From Sordariomycetes sp. S80-01Y (Eukaryota > Ascomycota > Sordariomycetes): a DNA stretch of 64,000 bases. Within the stretch, counting starts at the first letter, position 1, and every line of letters begins with the position of its first letter. Position numbers and translations under genes: made by a program. Under the pieces are notes generated by a model. It saw nothing but the letters and a program-made list of their open reading frames with translations. It had not been told where the DNA came from and ran no database searches. Positions 21,162 to 30,899 of this stretch are shown here, in pieces. The DNA lies in assembly GCA_037042185.1 (NCBI GenBank), contig JAXQJY010000032.1, forward strand, positions 2,790,001 through 2,854,000, read 5' to 3'.

Positions 21162-24029
21162 CTAATGGTAGTTTCCACCCCAGCCACCTCGCTGCTGCTG
21201 CTGCTGCTGCTGTTGCTGCTGGCCACCACCGTAGTAGCCGCTGCCGCCTCCAAAGCCACCTTGGCCGTAAGAGCCGTAGGGGCTGCTGTTCGCGCCGCCT
21301 GCACCGCCCATACCGTAGGCGTTGCTGCCGTGAAGACCCTGCATGTGGCCAGGGTAACCACCGTAGGCGTTGCCGCCAAGCTGGGAAGACTGAGGCGGGG
21401 GGAGGCCACTCTGGGCCCCAGCAGCGTTGTTGCCAGCAGTAGCAGATCCGGGTCGAGCGCCTCCAAGCGAAGGCGAAGGGCCAGAGCCAGGCTTGGAATC
21501 GCCGAAAGGCTTCAAGTCATCGGCAGCGGCGCTACCAGAAGGACCCTGGCTGCCGAAACCCGGGGACTGGAAAGACGAGGCACCGCGGGCAAAGCTGTCG
21601 TGAGCGCTGCCAAAGTTGCTGCTGCCACCGAGGCCTGGTGCGCCACCAGCAGTCTGACCGGCGCCAGCGCCAGCACCGCCAGCACGGCCGTACTGGTCCA
21701 GGCTGGAGCCGATGCCACCATCGCGGTGCAAGGAGGACTGCGCGAAAGATGCAGGCGAACCCTGGTGATCAAAGGGCGCGTTGGGTGACATTCCGTAAGG
21801 CTGGCCATACATGCCGCCCTTGCCACCGCCATAAGGACCAAAGCCGCCCTGTCCGTAGTTGGAGTAGTAGTGTTGGTAGTAGGGGTTGTTGTAGTAAGGG
21901 TGGTTGTAACCGGGATACTGCTGAGCGTGTGATTGAGGCTGGGCTCCTGGCGCACCAGCTCCCGGCTGCTGCTGCTGCTGAGCTTGGGTCGTAGGGTTAG
22001 GAGTGCTGTGACCGCTGTTCTGGTTGTCACTGCCACCGGCACCAAAGCGTTGCTGGATGCCAGCGCCAGCGCCACTCTGCGGATACTGGCTGAGGTTGTC
22101 CGCTTGCTGAGACGCCCCGTAGCCGCTAAATCCACCCCGCTGTTGGCTTGGGCCACTATCGGGTTGGCCGTGAGCTCCCTGTTGTTGCTGGGCAAAGTGA
22201 TGCCCGTAGTAGCTGTTATAAGCATTTCGGTCGTTCGCGGTGTAGTAGGAGGAGTAGTCGCCAGGCGCGGAGCTGAACGCGCCGCCGGGCTGTTGGGTAG
22301 GGGGCTGCGAGGTCGGGGCGGCAAAGGAGTCGAAGGGAGCTTGCGAGGTAGGGGGCTGTTGGGTAAAAGGGTCCAAAGGCTTTTGGGGCCCATCTTGAGC
22401 TCCAGGCTGTCCAAAGCGGCTGAACTGTTGGCTCTGCGGGGCGATGGGCTGCGCCGAAGGAGCAGCGCCCTGAGGACCTGGAACTTGTCCTACCGAAATG
22501 TTAATGTCTGTGCCGTTGGCAACATTTGTCCTGGGGTACTGACCAGTAGCTCTCTGCGCAGCCTCAGCAGAAGCGCCGGGCTGCGACACGGGAGGCAGGG
22601 AAGTGCGAGGATGAGAGATGGGGGAATCAGCAGGAGGCTGAGCGCGAGTCTCAGGTTCTTCCCTATCGCCATCGACGTCCTCCTCTCCGCCACCCAAGTT
22701 GAAAGCACCGAATTGCACGGCAGCGCGATCAACCTCACGGTTTCCAGGCATGCGAACAGCCTCTTCCTGATCAAGGACGCGGCGCTGGTAGCTTGGGGTA
22801 CGGGTCGCGCGCTCGGTCGTCGCCTTCATGGCTGAAGCAGCAAAACCGCTGGAAGCCTGGCGTGGGACTTGATGTTGCTGCTGGGCAGCCGAGAGTGGTG
22901 TTGCGGTTGTGCTCTGTCGAGGATCCCAAGAATCAGCTGTGGTGCTCGCGGCGGTATGAGTTGCGGGAGGCTTGGAGTCGTCTACAACCTGCTCAAGATT
23001 TGTTCTCGTCAATTCATCGTGCGCGGGTGACAACGCGGATTCGGGCTCTACAGAAGTATCGGGCACAGCGGGTGTGGCTTGTTCGACGACGGGAGTGGTT
23101 TCGTCCTCAGCAGGTGCGGGCTGGGGTTCGGGCTCTGGCTCGGCGGCGGCGGGAGCTTCAACAGGAGGCTGAGATTCAGTAGGTTCAGATGAGATAGGAG
23201 CGGCAGCCTTGGGAGCAGCCTTCGGGACAGGGTTCTGGCGGAGCATGCTCGCCCAAGTCTTGCCTTGAGGAGCGGCGGACTGAGAAGCTTCAGTAGTGGC
23301 CTGAGAAACCGGAGCCTCTTCAGAAGGCTTATCATCAGCGGTCCAAGCAGGGGATTCTTCAGTGGGAACAGAAAGGGGCTGGTTCTCCTTGGTGCGAGGG
23401 CCATTGGTCGACGCCTGAGCGACGCGGCCACGACCGCCACGACCACCACGATCAGTAGCCCTTCCCCGGCCACGTCCCTCGGAAACAGCACGACCTCCAC
23501 GAGCACGGGGAGCTGGGGCAGTTGTCGACCATTCGTTGTTTGTAGGAGCAGCAGGAGTCTCCTTCGCCTTGGGCTTCGTCGTCTTCTTGGCCTTCGAGAC
23601 CTCACCCCATTGGGAGATGTTGCCTAATCATCGAGTTAGCTTTCTTTGACATCGCGAAGCTTGGGAATGAGGGGGAAGAAACATCGCTCCATGCGGGCTT
23701 CTATCACGCGACAAGGTTCACATACCCTCAGCGATGCGAGTCACAGCCTCGTTTTCGTCGCCATTGGTCTCTTGCAGAGCGAACAGCACATCGACCTCGG
23801 ACCAATCCTCGAACATTTCGCGGATTACGGCAGTCTTGCTACCGTAGAGTTTCCGGAGCTCGCCAATGTCACCCTCGTCGTCGAAAGCAGAGTTTGAGGC
23901 GTCGGCGGTCTTGTGATCAGCCTTGTCGCCATTGGTCCTCCGGCCGCCACGACCAGCAAAGCCTCCTCTACCACCACGTCCTGAGCCCCTACCGCGCGAG
24001 GCGGAGGACCGCGAAGCAGCTTCAGACAT
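21162..24029 (-). CDS. DEF1: RNA polymerase II degradation factor Def1
   Basis: Def1 promotes ubiquitylation and removal of stalled RNA polymerase II after DNA damage. Two exons: 24029-23726 and 23623-21162; intron 23725-23624 (102 bp, donor GTATGT, acceptor TTAG); 921 aa. The N-terminus is an Arg/Gly-rich stretch (RGRGSGRGGRGGFAGRGGR), then a CUE-type ubiquitin-binding domain at about 45-100 (LRKLYGSKTAVIREMFEDWS...LFALQETNGDENEAVTRIAEG). The splice gives EG|NISQWGEVSKAKK, the conserved Def1 continuation. The rest is low-complexity: Pro/Glu/Ala-rich, then Gln/Gly/Tyr-rich (HYYSNYGQGGFGPYGGGKGG) with a C-terminal poly-Gln run. In yeast, proteasomal trimming of the Gln-rich C-terminus moves Def1 to the nucleus; the same architecture is visible here. 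A GCT/CAG microsatellite encodes the terminal Gln run. Confidence 0.88.
21191..21221. repeat. GCT/CAG trinucleotide microsatellite in DEF1
   Basis: About ten near-perfect GCT units on the plus strand, read as CAG/CAA on the coding strand and encoding the poly-Gln run near the C-terminus of Def1. Length is likely polymorphic among strains, as is usual for such tracts. Confidence 0.8.
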
Positions 24030-25070
24030 TTGTGTGGATGTTGAAGAGTTGTGCGATAATTGTGGGATGGTTGAACCGTCAGCTGTCCTCCGTCAAGAGC
24101 GACAAGCGGATGGTTGGTTCGGGCGACGACGCAGCCAAAGCCTGTCGGTCGCAGGGCCTGGCAAAGGCGGCTATTAGGGAAGGCGGGGGAAATGAAGGGA
24201 AGAAATCGTTGCACTGAGAAATCGCGGTACGAGAGCAGTGGTGGTGCCCAGAATGGAATTGACGAGGACCAAAAGCGTTGCGAAGGTGAGATTTGGTTCT
24301 GGAGAGCAAGGTTTTGACTTTAGCGGCAGCGTGAGGTGACGCCCCTTTGGCCTTGGCCTGCCTGACGCGGTCGGCGCTGCCGTTCCAGGGCACTTCAGCT
24401 GCTGAGCTGTCCCCTGCAACCGCCCTCCCAGCCACACTTAGAGCCAAGTGTGGGGTCCGCATTGGGCTGAGCTCAGGTACCAAATGCAGCTTCTTGCCCT
24501 GAAAGCTGGGTCGTGGCTTCATTCGCAGTACACATGTGGCTGACAGAGCAGGCATTGGCAACCGCTATCGCTCTCTTGCGCTGTCCCTCCATTCTGATTC
24601 CTTTAACACGCCCAGCTAGCAACCCCTCACCATCCCACAGTGACCAACATACTTGGGAGGCGGACGACCCGAACTCAAAGCAGGGCGAGGCAGCAAGGCA
24701 TAAACTTCCACTGGTGAGGCTCCTCATACGTTGCCCTAGCGAGGATGGAACCAATGGCTGATTTCGTTTGAGACAACTGTTACCCCACTCAAGCTCCTTG
24801 CGTTGGAGTCGCGTTGCTTGACACCACTTGAAGGCGTCCCCAGCATCACGTGACTCTTCGTGAACCTCGAATCGCCGCGGATGGCATCATGATTGGCGCG
24901 GAGCCGCCTAGGCCGGAACATCAGCCAAACCAACACATTTCGAATCACGCCGCCCAAGGAATAGTCCGGCCAGGCTTGCACTCCGATTGCGCAGTAGCAG
25001 TTGTTTGAGTCTGCGCTCCTGCCTAAGAAGTGACAGAGCGTGCTGCTGGGTCGCTAAGGCCCTCGCAATC
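24030..25070. other. Divergent promoter region (1.04 kb)
   Basis: Between the DEF1 start (minus) and the start at 25071 (plus). It holds the TCACGTGACTCTT element at 24846-24858. Frames up to 160 codons (24561-24079, minus) carry no motif and overlap the expected DEF1 leader; I see no gene. Confidence 0.5.
24846..24858 (+). promoter_or_regulatory. E-box element TCACGTGACTCTT (second copy)
   Basis: Identical over 13 bases, in the same orientation, to the element at 8408-8420. It lies 213 bases before the ATG at 25071 and about 820 before the DEF1 ATG. The CACGTG core is the Cbf1-type bHLH site. Confidence 0.4.
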
Positions 25071-26306
25071 ATGCAGTCCACCAAAGCCGTTCGCTCCCTC
25101 AAGAAGCTGTTCGAAGGCTACCACGAGCCGACCCTATCGAAGCAACAATCACAGAAGCTCCTCGATGGATTGAAGAGCTCTTTCCGAGGACACCTCGACC
25201 GAGAGTATGGCCAGTCGCCTGGGAGCGTGCCATCTGCGTCCAAGCCGAACGATACAGCCAGTCCCTCAGCCCCAACACGAAGGTCTGCAGCACATCAGCA
25301 TTTGAAGGAACTTCTGTCGAACCCGATGTTTCAATATGAGACAGGAGCGACGCTTCAAAGAACGCCACTATCGTCGTCGATCGCTGTCCCAAGTCGAGAC
25401 CCTATGGATGTGTTCGATCATGCCGTATCTCGAGATATGATGACGCTGGAGGCCGCGATTGGTATCTTGAAAGCGAAGAGACAGCAAATCAACAACTCTG
25501 CGGATGGAAAAACAGCAGCAACCCAGTGGGATATTACGCCGCGTGTGGTCAACTGGCTGCACTCAACTTACGATGCGACCAATCCCCTCTTCCTGGGAAA
25601 AACGGGATTCACCAAAGCTTTCGTGCCATTCATTGTCATGGAAGGTCAGGAAGAGGTCATATGGGACTGGTTCGGTCATCTCATCTCCAATCTCGGACCT
25701 TCGAGCACCTCAAATGTTTCTCGGACGCCCAATGACGGGTCAGCCAGGATAGCTGCTAAGGCGCTATTGAGAGATCTCGTCCATTTCAAAGCTGGATCTC
25801 AAGGGAGCAACAATATTGATGGGGCCATATCCTCGCTGCTCAGAGCCGATGAAATCATACCCTCCAACGAAGTTCGGGATCGAATACTCCCTCAATCCTG
25901 GCGATCGTTGTCGTGGTTCGCTACGGTCGAAAACTTCAAGACTGCCACAGCTTCGGAAACACTCTACGATGCACATATAGACACGGGTTCGCGGTTCGGT
26001 CAACAGGTCACTGTGGAAACGGCGCATTTGCATCTTTATCACCCCACTCATCCCGATCACACCCCTGCCTTTAGGCTGTTCGAGGACACTCAGCTTGTAC
26101 GGGATCTGGTGGAGAAGGGAAAAGGGACGCCTGGATTCGTGGGGTACGCACTCGCTATCTCACCCTGGATTGCTTGTCTGGGACGTGACACAATGAACTT
26201 CTTGCTGCGAGCGGGTAAGACTGAAGAGGCCGATCACCTGGCTGGGTTGCTCCAGTCCGGGTTGTCCTCCGCGGTGACGGGCTCTGACTTTTTGCCAAAC
26301 CGATGA
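25071..26306 (+). CDS. Conserved fungal protein of unknown function
   Basis: One exon, 411 aa. The start is the ATG at 25071; 28 open codons lie upstream but begin with TTG. The first ~50 residues are basic and amphipathic (MQSTKAVRSLKKLFEGYHE...LSKQQSQKLLDGLKSSFRGHL), which could be a mitochondrial presequence, but no clear cleavage site is visible. A Ser/Pro/Thr-rich linker (75-100) leads to a mostly helical domain with blocks LKELLSNPMF, DPMDVFDHAVSRDMMTLEAAIGILKAKRQQI, and VVNWLHSTYDATNPLFLGKTGFTKAFVPFIVMEGQEEVIWDW broken only by short loops. The C-terminus (RAGKTEEADHLAGLLQSGL) has a repeat-like helix pair as in alpha-solenoid proteins. I do not recognise the family. A mitochondrial RNA or translation factor is one possibility; evidence is weak. 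Confidence 0.72.
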   Translation: MQSTKAVRSLKKLFEGYHEPTLSKQQSQKLLDGLKSSFRGHLDREYGQSPGSVPSASKPNDTASPSAPTRRSAAHQHLKELLSNPMFQYETGATLQRTPLSSSIAVPSRDPMDVFDHAVSRDMMTLEAAIGILKAKRQQINNSADGKTAATQWDITPRVVNWLHSTYDATNPLFLGKTGFTKAFVPFIVMEGQEEVIWDWFGHLISNLGPSSTSNVSRTPNDGSARIAAKALLRDLVHFKAGSQGSNNIDGAISSLLRADEIIPSNEVRDRILPQSWRSLSWFATVENFKTATASETLYDAHIDTGSRFGQQVTVETAHLHLYHPTHPDHTPAFRLFEDTQLVRDLVEKGKGTPGFVGYALAISPWIACLGRDTMNFLLRAGKTEEADHLAGLLQSGLSSAVTGSDFLPNR

Positions 26307-26768
26307 AGCATCGCACCTGCTTGGAAACAAAGTCGGAATGAAGGAAAGCTGCCCCAATGTCAAGCGAAAGACCTGTCCGGAGCGGACGCAATGGATCAGT
26401 CAGGGCCCAGTGAGGCACTACACCGTGCCCCAGCTCTCGGCGCCCACCAGGCACGACAGGGCGAAACCGGGCACCACAGCGGTCAATAGCGTCTCCGTGC
26501 TTGCGCCGACAGGGCTCCAACTCTCCATGCGAATGCGCGACCTCGAACTGCAGGCTCTTCGAGACATCGCAAGACAGCACGTGACGGGACGAGAGTTCAT
26601 GCCATGGTAAGCCACATGTCGACAGCACGGTGCTGGACAAGTAGGCGGCACGCGCAGAACCAAACCATCCCTGTATATACCTAATGCTGTATATACGCAC
26701 CAGCTTACGGCCTCTTCACGTGCTCATTAGGGTTCATACTTAGGTAGTCATGAATAGCTACTAAGTCC
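26307..26768. other. Convergent intergenic region
   Basis: A 460-base gap between the tails of the plus-strand gene ending at 26306 and the Tpa1-like gene ending at 26769 on the minus strand. Overlapping short frames only; no motif seen. Presumably the two 3' UTRs. Confidence 0.5.
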
Positions 26769-28756
26769 TCAATCGGACTCACTATCATCCTCTCCATCAG
26801 AGAACCCCTGAAACTCATCTTCCTCGCTCTCATCCTCAGGTGCTTTCCCTTTGCCGTTCTCGTCCTCGTCATCATCCGGCTCTTCCACGTCAAAGATCCC
26901 GCAAATATCCCATCTGTCTCCCTTGGCCTTTTTGCTCACATATTTGACAAACTTCAATGCGCCGCTATCGCGCAGAACGATGGACATCTTGTTCCATGCG
27001 GCTGTTTGGAAGAACAGGATGTTATCATCATCGTTCGCGGACTTGTAGATGGCCGCGTCTTCATTGGTGTCGTCTGCGGAGGCCATGTAAACTTCGTGGC
27101 CACCGACGTCGTCGTCCTCGGCTGGCGGTTCTTCTTCTACCTTAGCCTTGGCCTTGCCGTTGGGTTTCTTGCCCTCATCATCTTCAGCCTCGGCTTCGGG
27201 GTCAGCGTCATCCCCCCAGCCCGTCGTAGGCGTTATGCCCAGACTCAGTTCTAGACGAGCCTTGCCCTCGTGGCCAGTGGCTAGGGTGTAGTCTTTTCCA
27301 GGACGGAAGCGGCGGGCCAGGATGTCGTGGCTTTCAACCGTGCAGCCCGTCGCTATCTGCAGCCAATGGCGGAATTGCCGGCTTGGTAGCAGAATGTCCA
27401 GAAGCTCCGTGATGGGATTCTCCTCCTGAGATGTTCGAAGTTGATCAGGTCCGCTGGGCTGCTGATAGAGGTAGCGATGCTTATGAGGTGGCCTCGCCAC
27501 CCTCCACGGCGTGGTTTTCTCAATGACCGCGCTGTCGTCACCGAGATCTTTGCTGTCCTCGTGGGAGACCCAGTCTTTGAGACGGGCAATGAACTTCTTG
27601 CTAAGGATATCCGCCAATTCTATGCTCGAATTTTCCTCAAAGTGCTCGCTCACTTGCTCAAGCGTATCTGGCGTCAAATACGTTGGCGCAATGTACTTGA
27701 GGAGAAACTCCAGATCTGACTGCTCGAACTCAGCTTCACTAGGCTTCGGCTTGTCGACCTTGACGGCATTGATCTGGGGCGCATCGTACTGCGCGGGGTT
27801 GCCCTTGAGCTGCATCAGACTGCTGTTCTTCGCATTCTGCTCCTCCTCGCCCTCGATGTAGCCATCCTCCCCTTCCTGCGGAATGTGAAACCAGCCACTG
27901 ATAGCCATGCGCACACGCCCTCCTTGCTTATCAAGCTGCTCTTTACTGTCGGCGTGGTAGACTTCTTCGACGTCATGGAAACTCTCTCCAGGCTGCACGG
28001 CGAAGAAGCTGAGTTGGTTCCAGGCTGGCGGGATGACCTTTGAGGCATCTGGCAGAGGCGTCTTTGCGACCACGCCGTCCTCATTTTTGATGTCCTGTAC
28101 GGGGTAGAGACGCAACGCGCCGCCCCATTCTGCCTGCCATGGGGTATCGGGGTCCGTGAGATAAAGGATGTAGCTGACCCTGCGACTTCCGATGACATCG
28201 TCATGGCAAAGGAGATAACATCCTGGGGTGTAGACATTGATAGCCATATCGGTTTTCCTCCCACTTAGTGGCCCACAGCCGGTGATATGCGAGATGTAGT
28301 TTCTGAACGACTCCGAGTAGACTGCATCGCGCAACGTCAACAGCGACGGCAGCTTCGCCAGACTCTCGTCATCCAGGCCATCGAGGTTGGCAAGATCGCC
28401 GGACTGGTGAATTTTGTAGATGTCCGTCTCTTTGGGAGTGAATTCAACGTTGTCCTTGATCTCAGTACGAACGTTTCGGAGGAGCTCATCGTTGACGAGG
28501 TCGTGGATAACCGCGTGCTTGTAGGGCTCGGACTCGGCGTACTGGGATGTGTAGGATTCGTGAACTGATTTGTCGAAGAGACCTTTTCTGAAGCGCTTTT
28601 GAGCTTCTTCTGCAGATAGATCTGGGAAGGATATCAGCATTGATTTCGGCAGTCGGGAAGCTCGCGGCAGAGGGGCAGCGTACCGATCTTGGGTTTCTTG
28701 TTGCGACTGGCTTTGGCGTCCTTGCCATTGGCTTCAGCTTGGGCTTTGCGCTTCAT
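26769..28756 (-). CDS. Prolyl 3,4-dihydroxylase, Tpa1/Ofd1/OGFOD1 family
   Basis: Fe(II)/2-oxoglutarate oxygenase that hydroxylates a proline of ribosomal protein uS12 (Rps23); Tpa1 affects translation termination and Ofd1 controls SREBP turnover in fission yeast. Two exons: 28756-28684 and 28621-26769; intron 28683-28622 (62 bp, donor GTACGC); 641 aa. The first exon encodes a 24-residue basic leader (KASRNKKPKI) like a nuclear signal. Catalytic domain (about 30-270): CYLLCHDDVIGSRRVSYILY gives the HxD iron ligands, SFHDVEEVYHAD the distal His, and GRVRMAISGWFH the Arg that binds 2-oxoglutarate. The C-terminal non-catalytic dioxygenase-like domain follows (for example RQFRHWLQIATGCTVESHDILARRFRPG), interrupted by acidic insertions and ending in an acidic tail, as in yeast Tpa1. 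An alternative ATG inside the intron could open exon 2, but the spliced start fits better. Confidence 0.9.
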
Positions 28757-29575
28757 CTTGGCAAGTTCTTGTTATTCGTGGGAGGAGATGGAACCCAGAT
28801 TTCAAGGTGGCTGTTGTGGGATAGAGAAGAAAGACTTGTGGTGGTGGGCTGATCTTGTCTTTGACAATTTTTTTGGGGCAAGAGGCAAGGGTCTTTGGCG
28901 GTGACCTCACACTTTAAGTCACAGCTTGAAGCACGTACAGAGTATACTCAAGTACCTCACGATACTTACATCTCTCAAAGGGTCTAAATTTGAGAACTTT
29001 CAGCTGCTCAGCACGTTTCAAAATGATCGATCATGCCGCCTACGTGCATCGCGCGCTGCTGGAGCGCCAATGCAGAGATCTTGCGAGCCCCTCGCCTACC
29101 AATCGCTCCTGTGAACGCGCTTTCGCGCGCTCTTCCAGCGTTGGCCACCATGCATCTAAACGCCCATCGCAATACATGCGCGATACGCTGCGAGTCATTG
29201 GCTGCTATCGCCAACGATTGCTTCATAGCCGCACCATTTGATGCGTATAGGAGATGATGGACGCGAGTGTAGGAGCCAAAATGCCAGCACAGTTTCACCG
29301 CAAGCGCGCTGTCGATATCACTAATCATGTTGCAGGTCGACGCTCCGGAATCAGACTTATTGAGAGGCACCGATAAAATCCCACCTAGCGCACTCGAGCG
29401 GAGTGTCAACTTGGGTTTCTCGGAGCTCGGCTTAGTATCAGGGTCCCGAAGGAGGGGAATAGAGGTGGCCGTTGGTGGATGATGCAATGGCGGGCACCCA
29501 ACTAGCCAAACTCTCGACTTACATCCAGCACCTCATCATTGCCTACTGATATATCGCCCGGCACCTCCTCTCAAG
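28757..29575. other. Divergent promoter region (0.82 kb)
   Basis: Between the Tpa1-like gene start (minus) and the class V aminotransferase start (plus). Only short overlapping frames (largest 159 codons at 29487-29008, minus) without motifs. I see no RNA gene. Confidence 0.5.
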
Positions 29576-30838
29576 ATGGACTCACAACTGCAGCTCGACG
29601 AGACCGAAGTTCGCGCCAAGTTCCCGGCTCTCCAGCAAGATCAAGTCTTCCTGGATAACGCAGGTGGAAGTCAAACCCTGGGAACCGTCATCGACTCCAT
29701 CAGGGATTATCTGCTCCAGAGCAACGTTCAGCTTGGAGCTTCATACCCTGTTGGCCAGAAATCAACGGCCAAGTACAAGGACGGTTACGAGGCTGGGGCA
29801 ACCTTTATCAACGCAAACCCAGACGAGATAGTCTACGGGTCGTCGACCACCCAGCTCTTCCGAAATCTGTCCTTTGCTCTCGATTTCGAACCGGGAGATG
29901 AGATCGTTGTCTCGGCTATTGATCATGAGGCCAATATCAGCCCTTGGGTGGACATGGCCAAGCGGCAGGGGCTGAAGTTGAAGTGGTGGCGGCCGACGAC
30001 CGGGACTAGTCCTCGCCTTGTTCCCGGAGATCTCATCGATTTACTGTCGCCTCGAACTCGGCTAGTCACCTGCACACACGCAAGCAATGTTCTCGGGCAC
30101 ATCACCGACGTCAAGGCGATTGTAGCAGAGGCTCATGCTGTTGGGGCATTGGTCTGCGTTGATGGTGTGGCCTATGCTCCTCATCGACCCATCGATGTGC
30201 AGGAGCTTGGTGTTGACTTCTATTCCTTCTCCTGGTACAAGGTATTTGGGCCTCACGTCGCGCTGTTGTACGCGAGCTGGCGGGCACAGCAGCACATCAG
30301 ATCGCTTGGTCACTTCTTCAACCCAAAGGCCACCCTAGAAGACAAGCTCGGTTTGGCTGGCGGGAGTTACGAGCTCTGTCAGGCAGTAACACCTGTGGTC
30401 AACTATCTACTGCCCCAGGGGATGTCTAGGTGGCCTGCCATTGAGAAACACGAGGCAGAGCTCCACTCTGTACTCCTCAAGACGCTACAACAAATTCCCC
30501 ATATTACTGTCTACGGTTTAGGATACGGAGACACGACGTGGCGGTTGCCGACCATCAGCTTCACAGTCAAGGGGTGGAGCTCAAAGAAGCTCGTAGAAGC
30601 TATCGAGGCCGAGTCAAACTTTGGGTGTCGCTGGGGCTCCTTTTACTCCCAGCGCCTCGTTCGGGACATCCTCAATCTGGGCCCTGAGGGTGTAGTCAGG
30701 GTTAGCATGGTTCACTACAACACGAGTAAGATGCTCCCTTGTGAATTTGTCATTGCTATGCTAACAAAGCCAGTGGAAGAAGTGACGGGTCTTTGCAAGG
30801 TCTTGGAAAGGCTACTGCAACCACTTGCTCAGCGGTAA
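29576..30838 (+). CDS. Class V aminotransferase, cysteine desulfurase-like
   Basis: PLP-dependent enzyme of aminotransferase class V. One exon, 420 aa. Features: N-terminal RAKFPAL...VFLDNAGGSQT (class V substrate-side loop), IVYGSSTTQLFRNLS, the Asp/His region VVSAIDHEANISPWVDMAKRQG, cofactor-stacking THASNVLGHITDVKAI, CVDGVAYAPHRPIDV, and the PLP lysine Lys222 in SFSWYKVFGPHVALLY. The C-terminal domain has RLPTISFTVKG and VRVSMVHYNT (substrate-carboxylate Arg). The group contains SufS/CsdA-like desulfurases and fungal uncharacterised relatives; no mobile-loop catalytic Cys typical of desulfurases (RxGxHC) is present, since the corresponding region reads FGCRWGSFYSQRLV, with Cys displaced. 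So true cysteine desulfurase activity is uncertain; the substrate may be another amino acid. It ends 61 bp from the convergent fucosidase. Confidence 0.85.
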   Translation: MDSQLQLDETEVRAKFPALQQDQVFLDNAGGSQTLGTVIDSIRDYLLQSNVQLGASYPVGQKSTAKYKDGYEAGATFINANPDEIVYGSSTTQLFRNLSFALDFEPGDEIVVSAIDHEANISPWVDMAKRQGLKLKWWRPTTGTSPRLVPGDLIDLLSPRTRLVTCTHASNVLGHITDVKAIVAEAHAVGALVCVDGVAYAPHRPIDVQELGVDFYSFSWYKVFGPHVALLYASWRAQQHIRSLGHFFNPKATLEDKLGLAGGSYELCQAVTPVVNYLLPQGMSRWPAIEKHEAELHSVLLKTLQQIPHITVYGLGYGDTTWRLPTISFTVKGWSSKKLVEAIEAESNFGCRWGSFYSQRLVRDILNLGPEGVVRVSMVHYNTSKMLPCEFVIAMLTKPVEEVTGLCKVLERLLQPLAQR

Positions 30839-30899
30839 CCAGAAAATACATACAATTTCCATCTCACGCTGTCAATCAAGATGCTGTTTCTTTCACGAT

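Noticed and set aside
21165-21788. 207-codon plus-strand frame with Leu and Val runs
   Set aside because: Complement of the Gln/Gly-rich end of DEF1; CAG repeats read as CTG give Leu runs.
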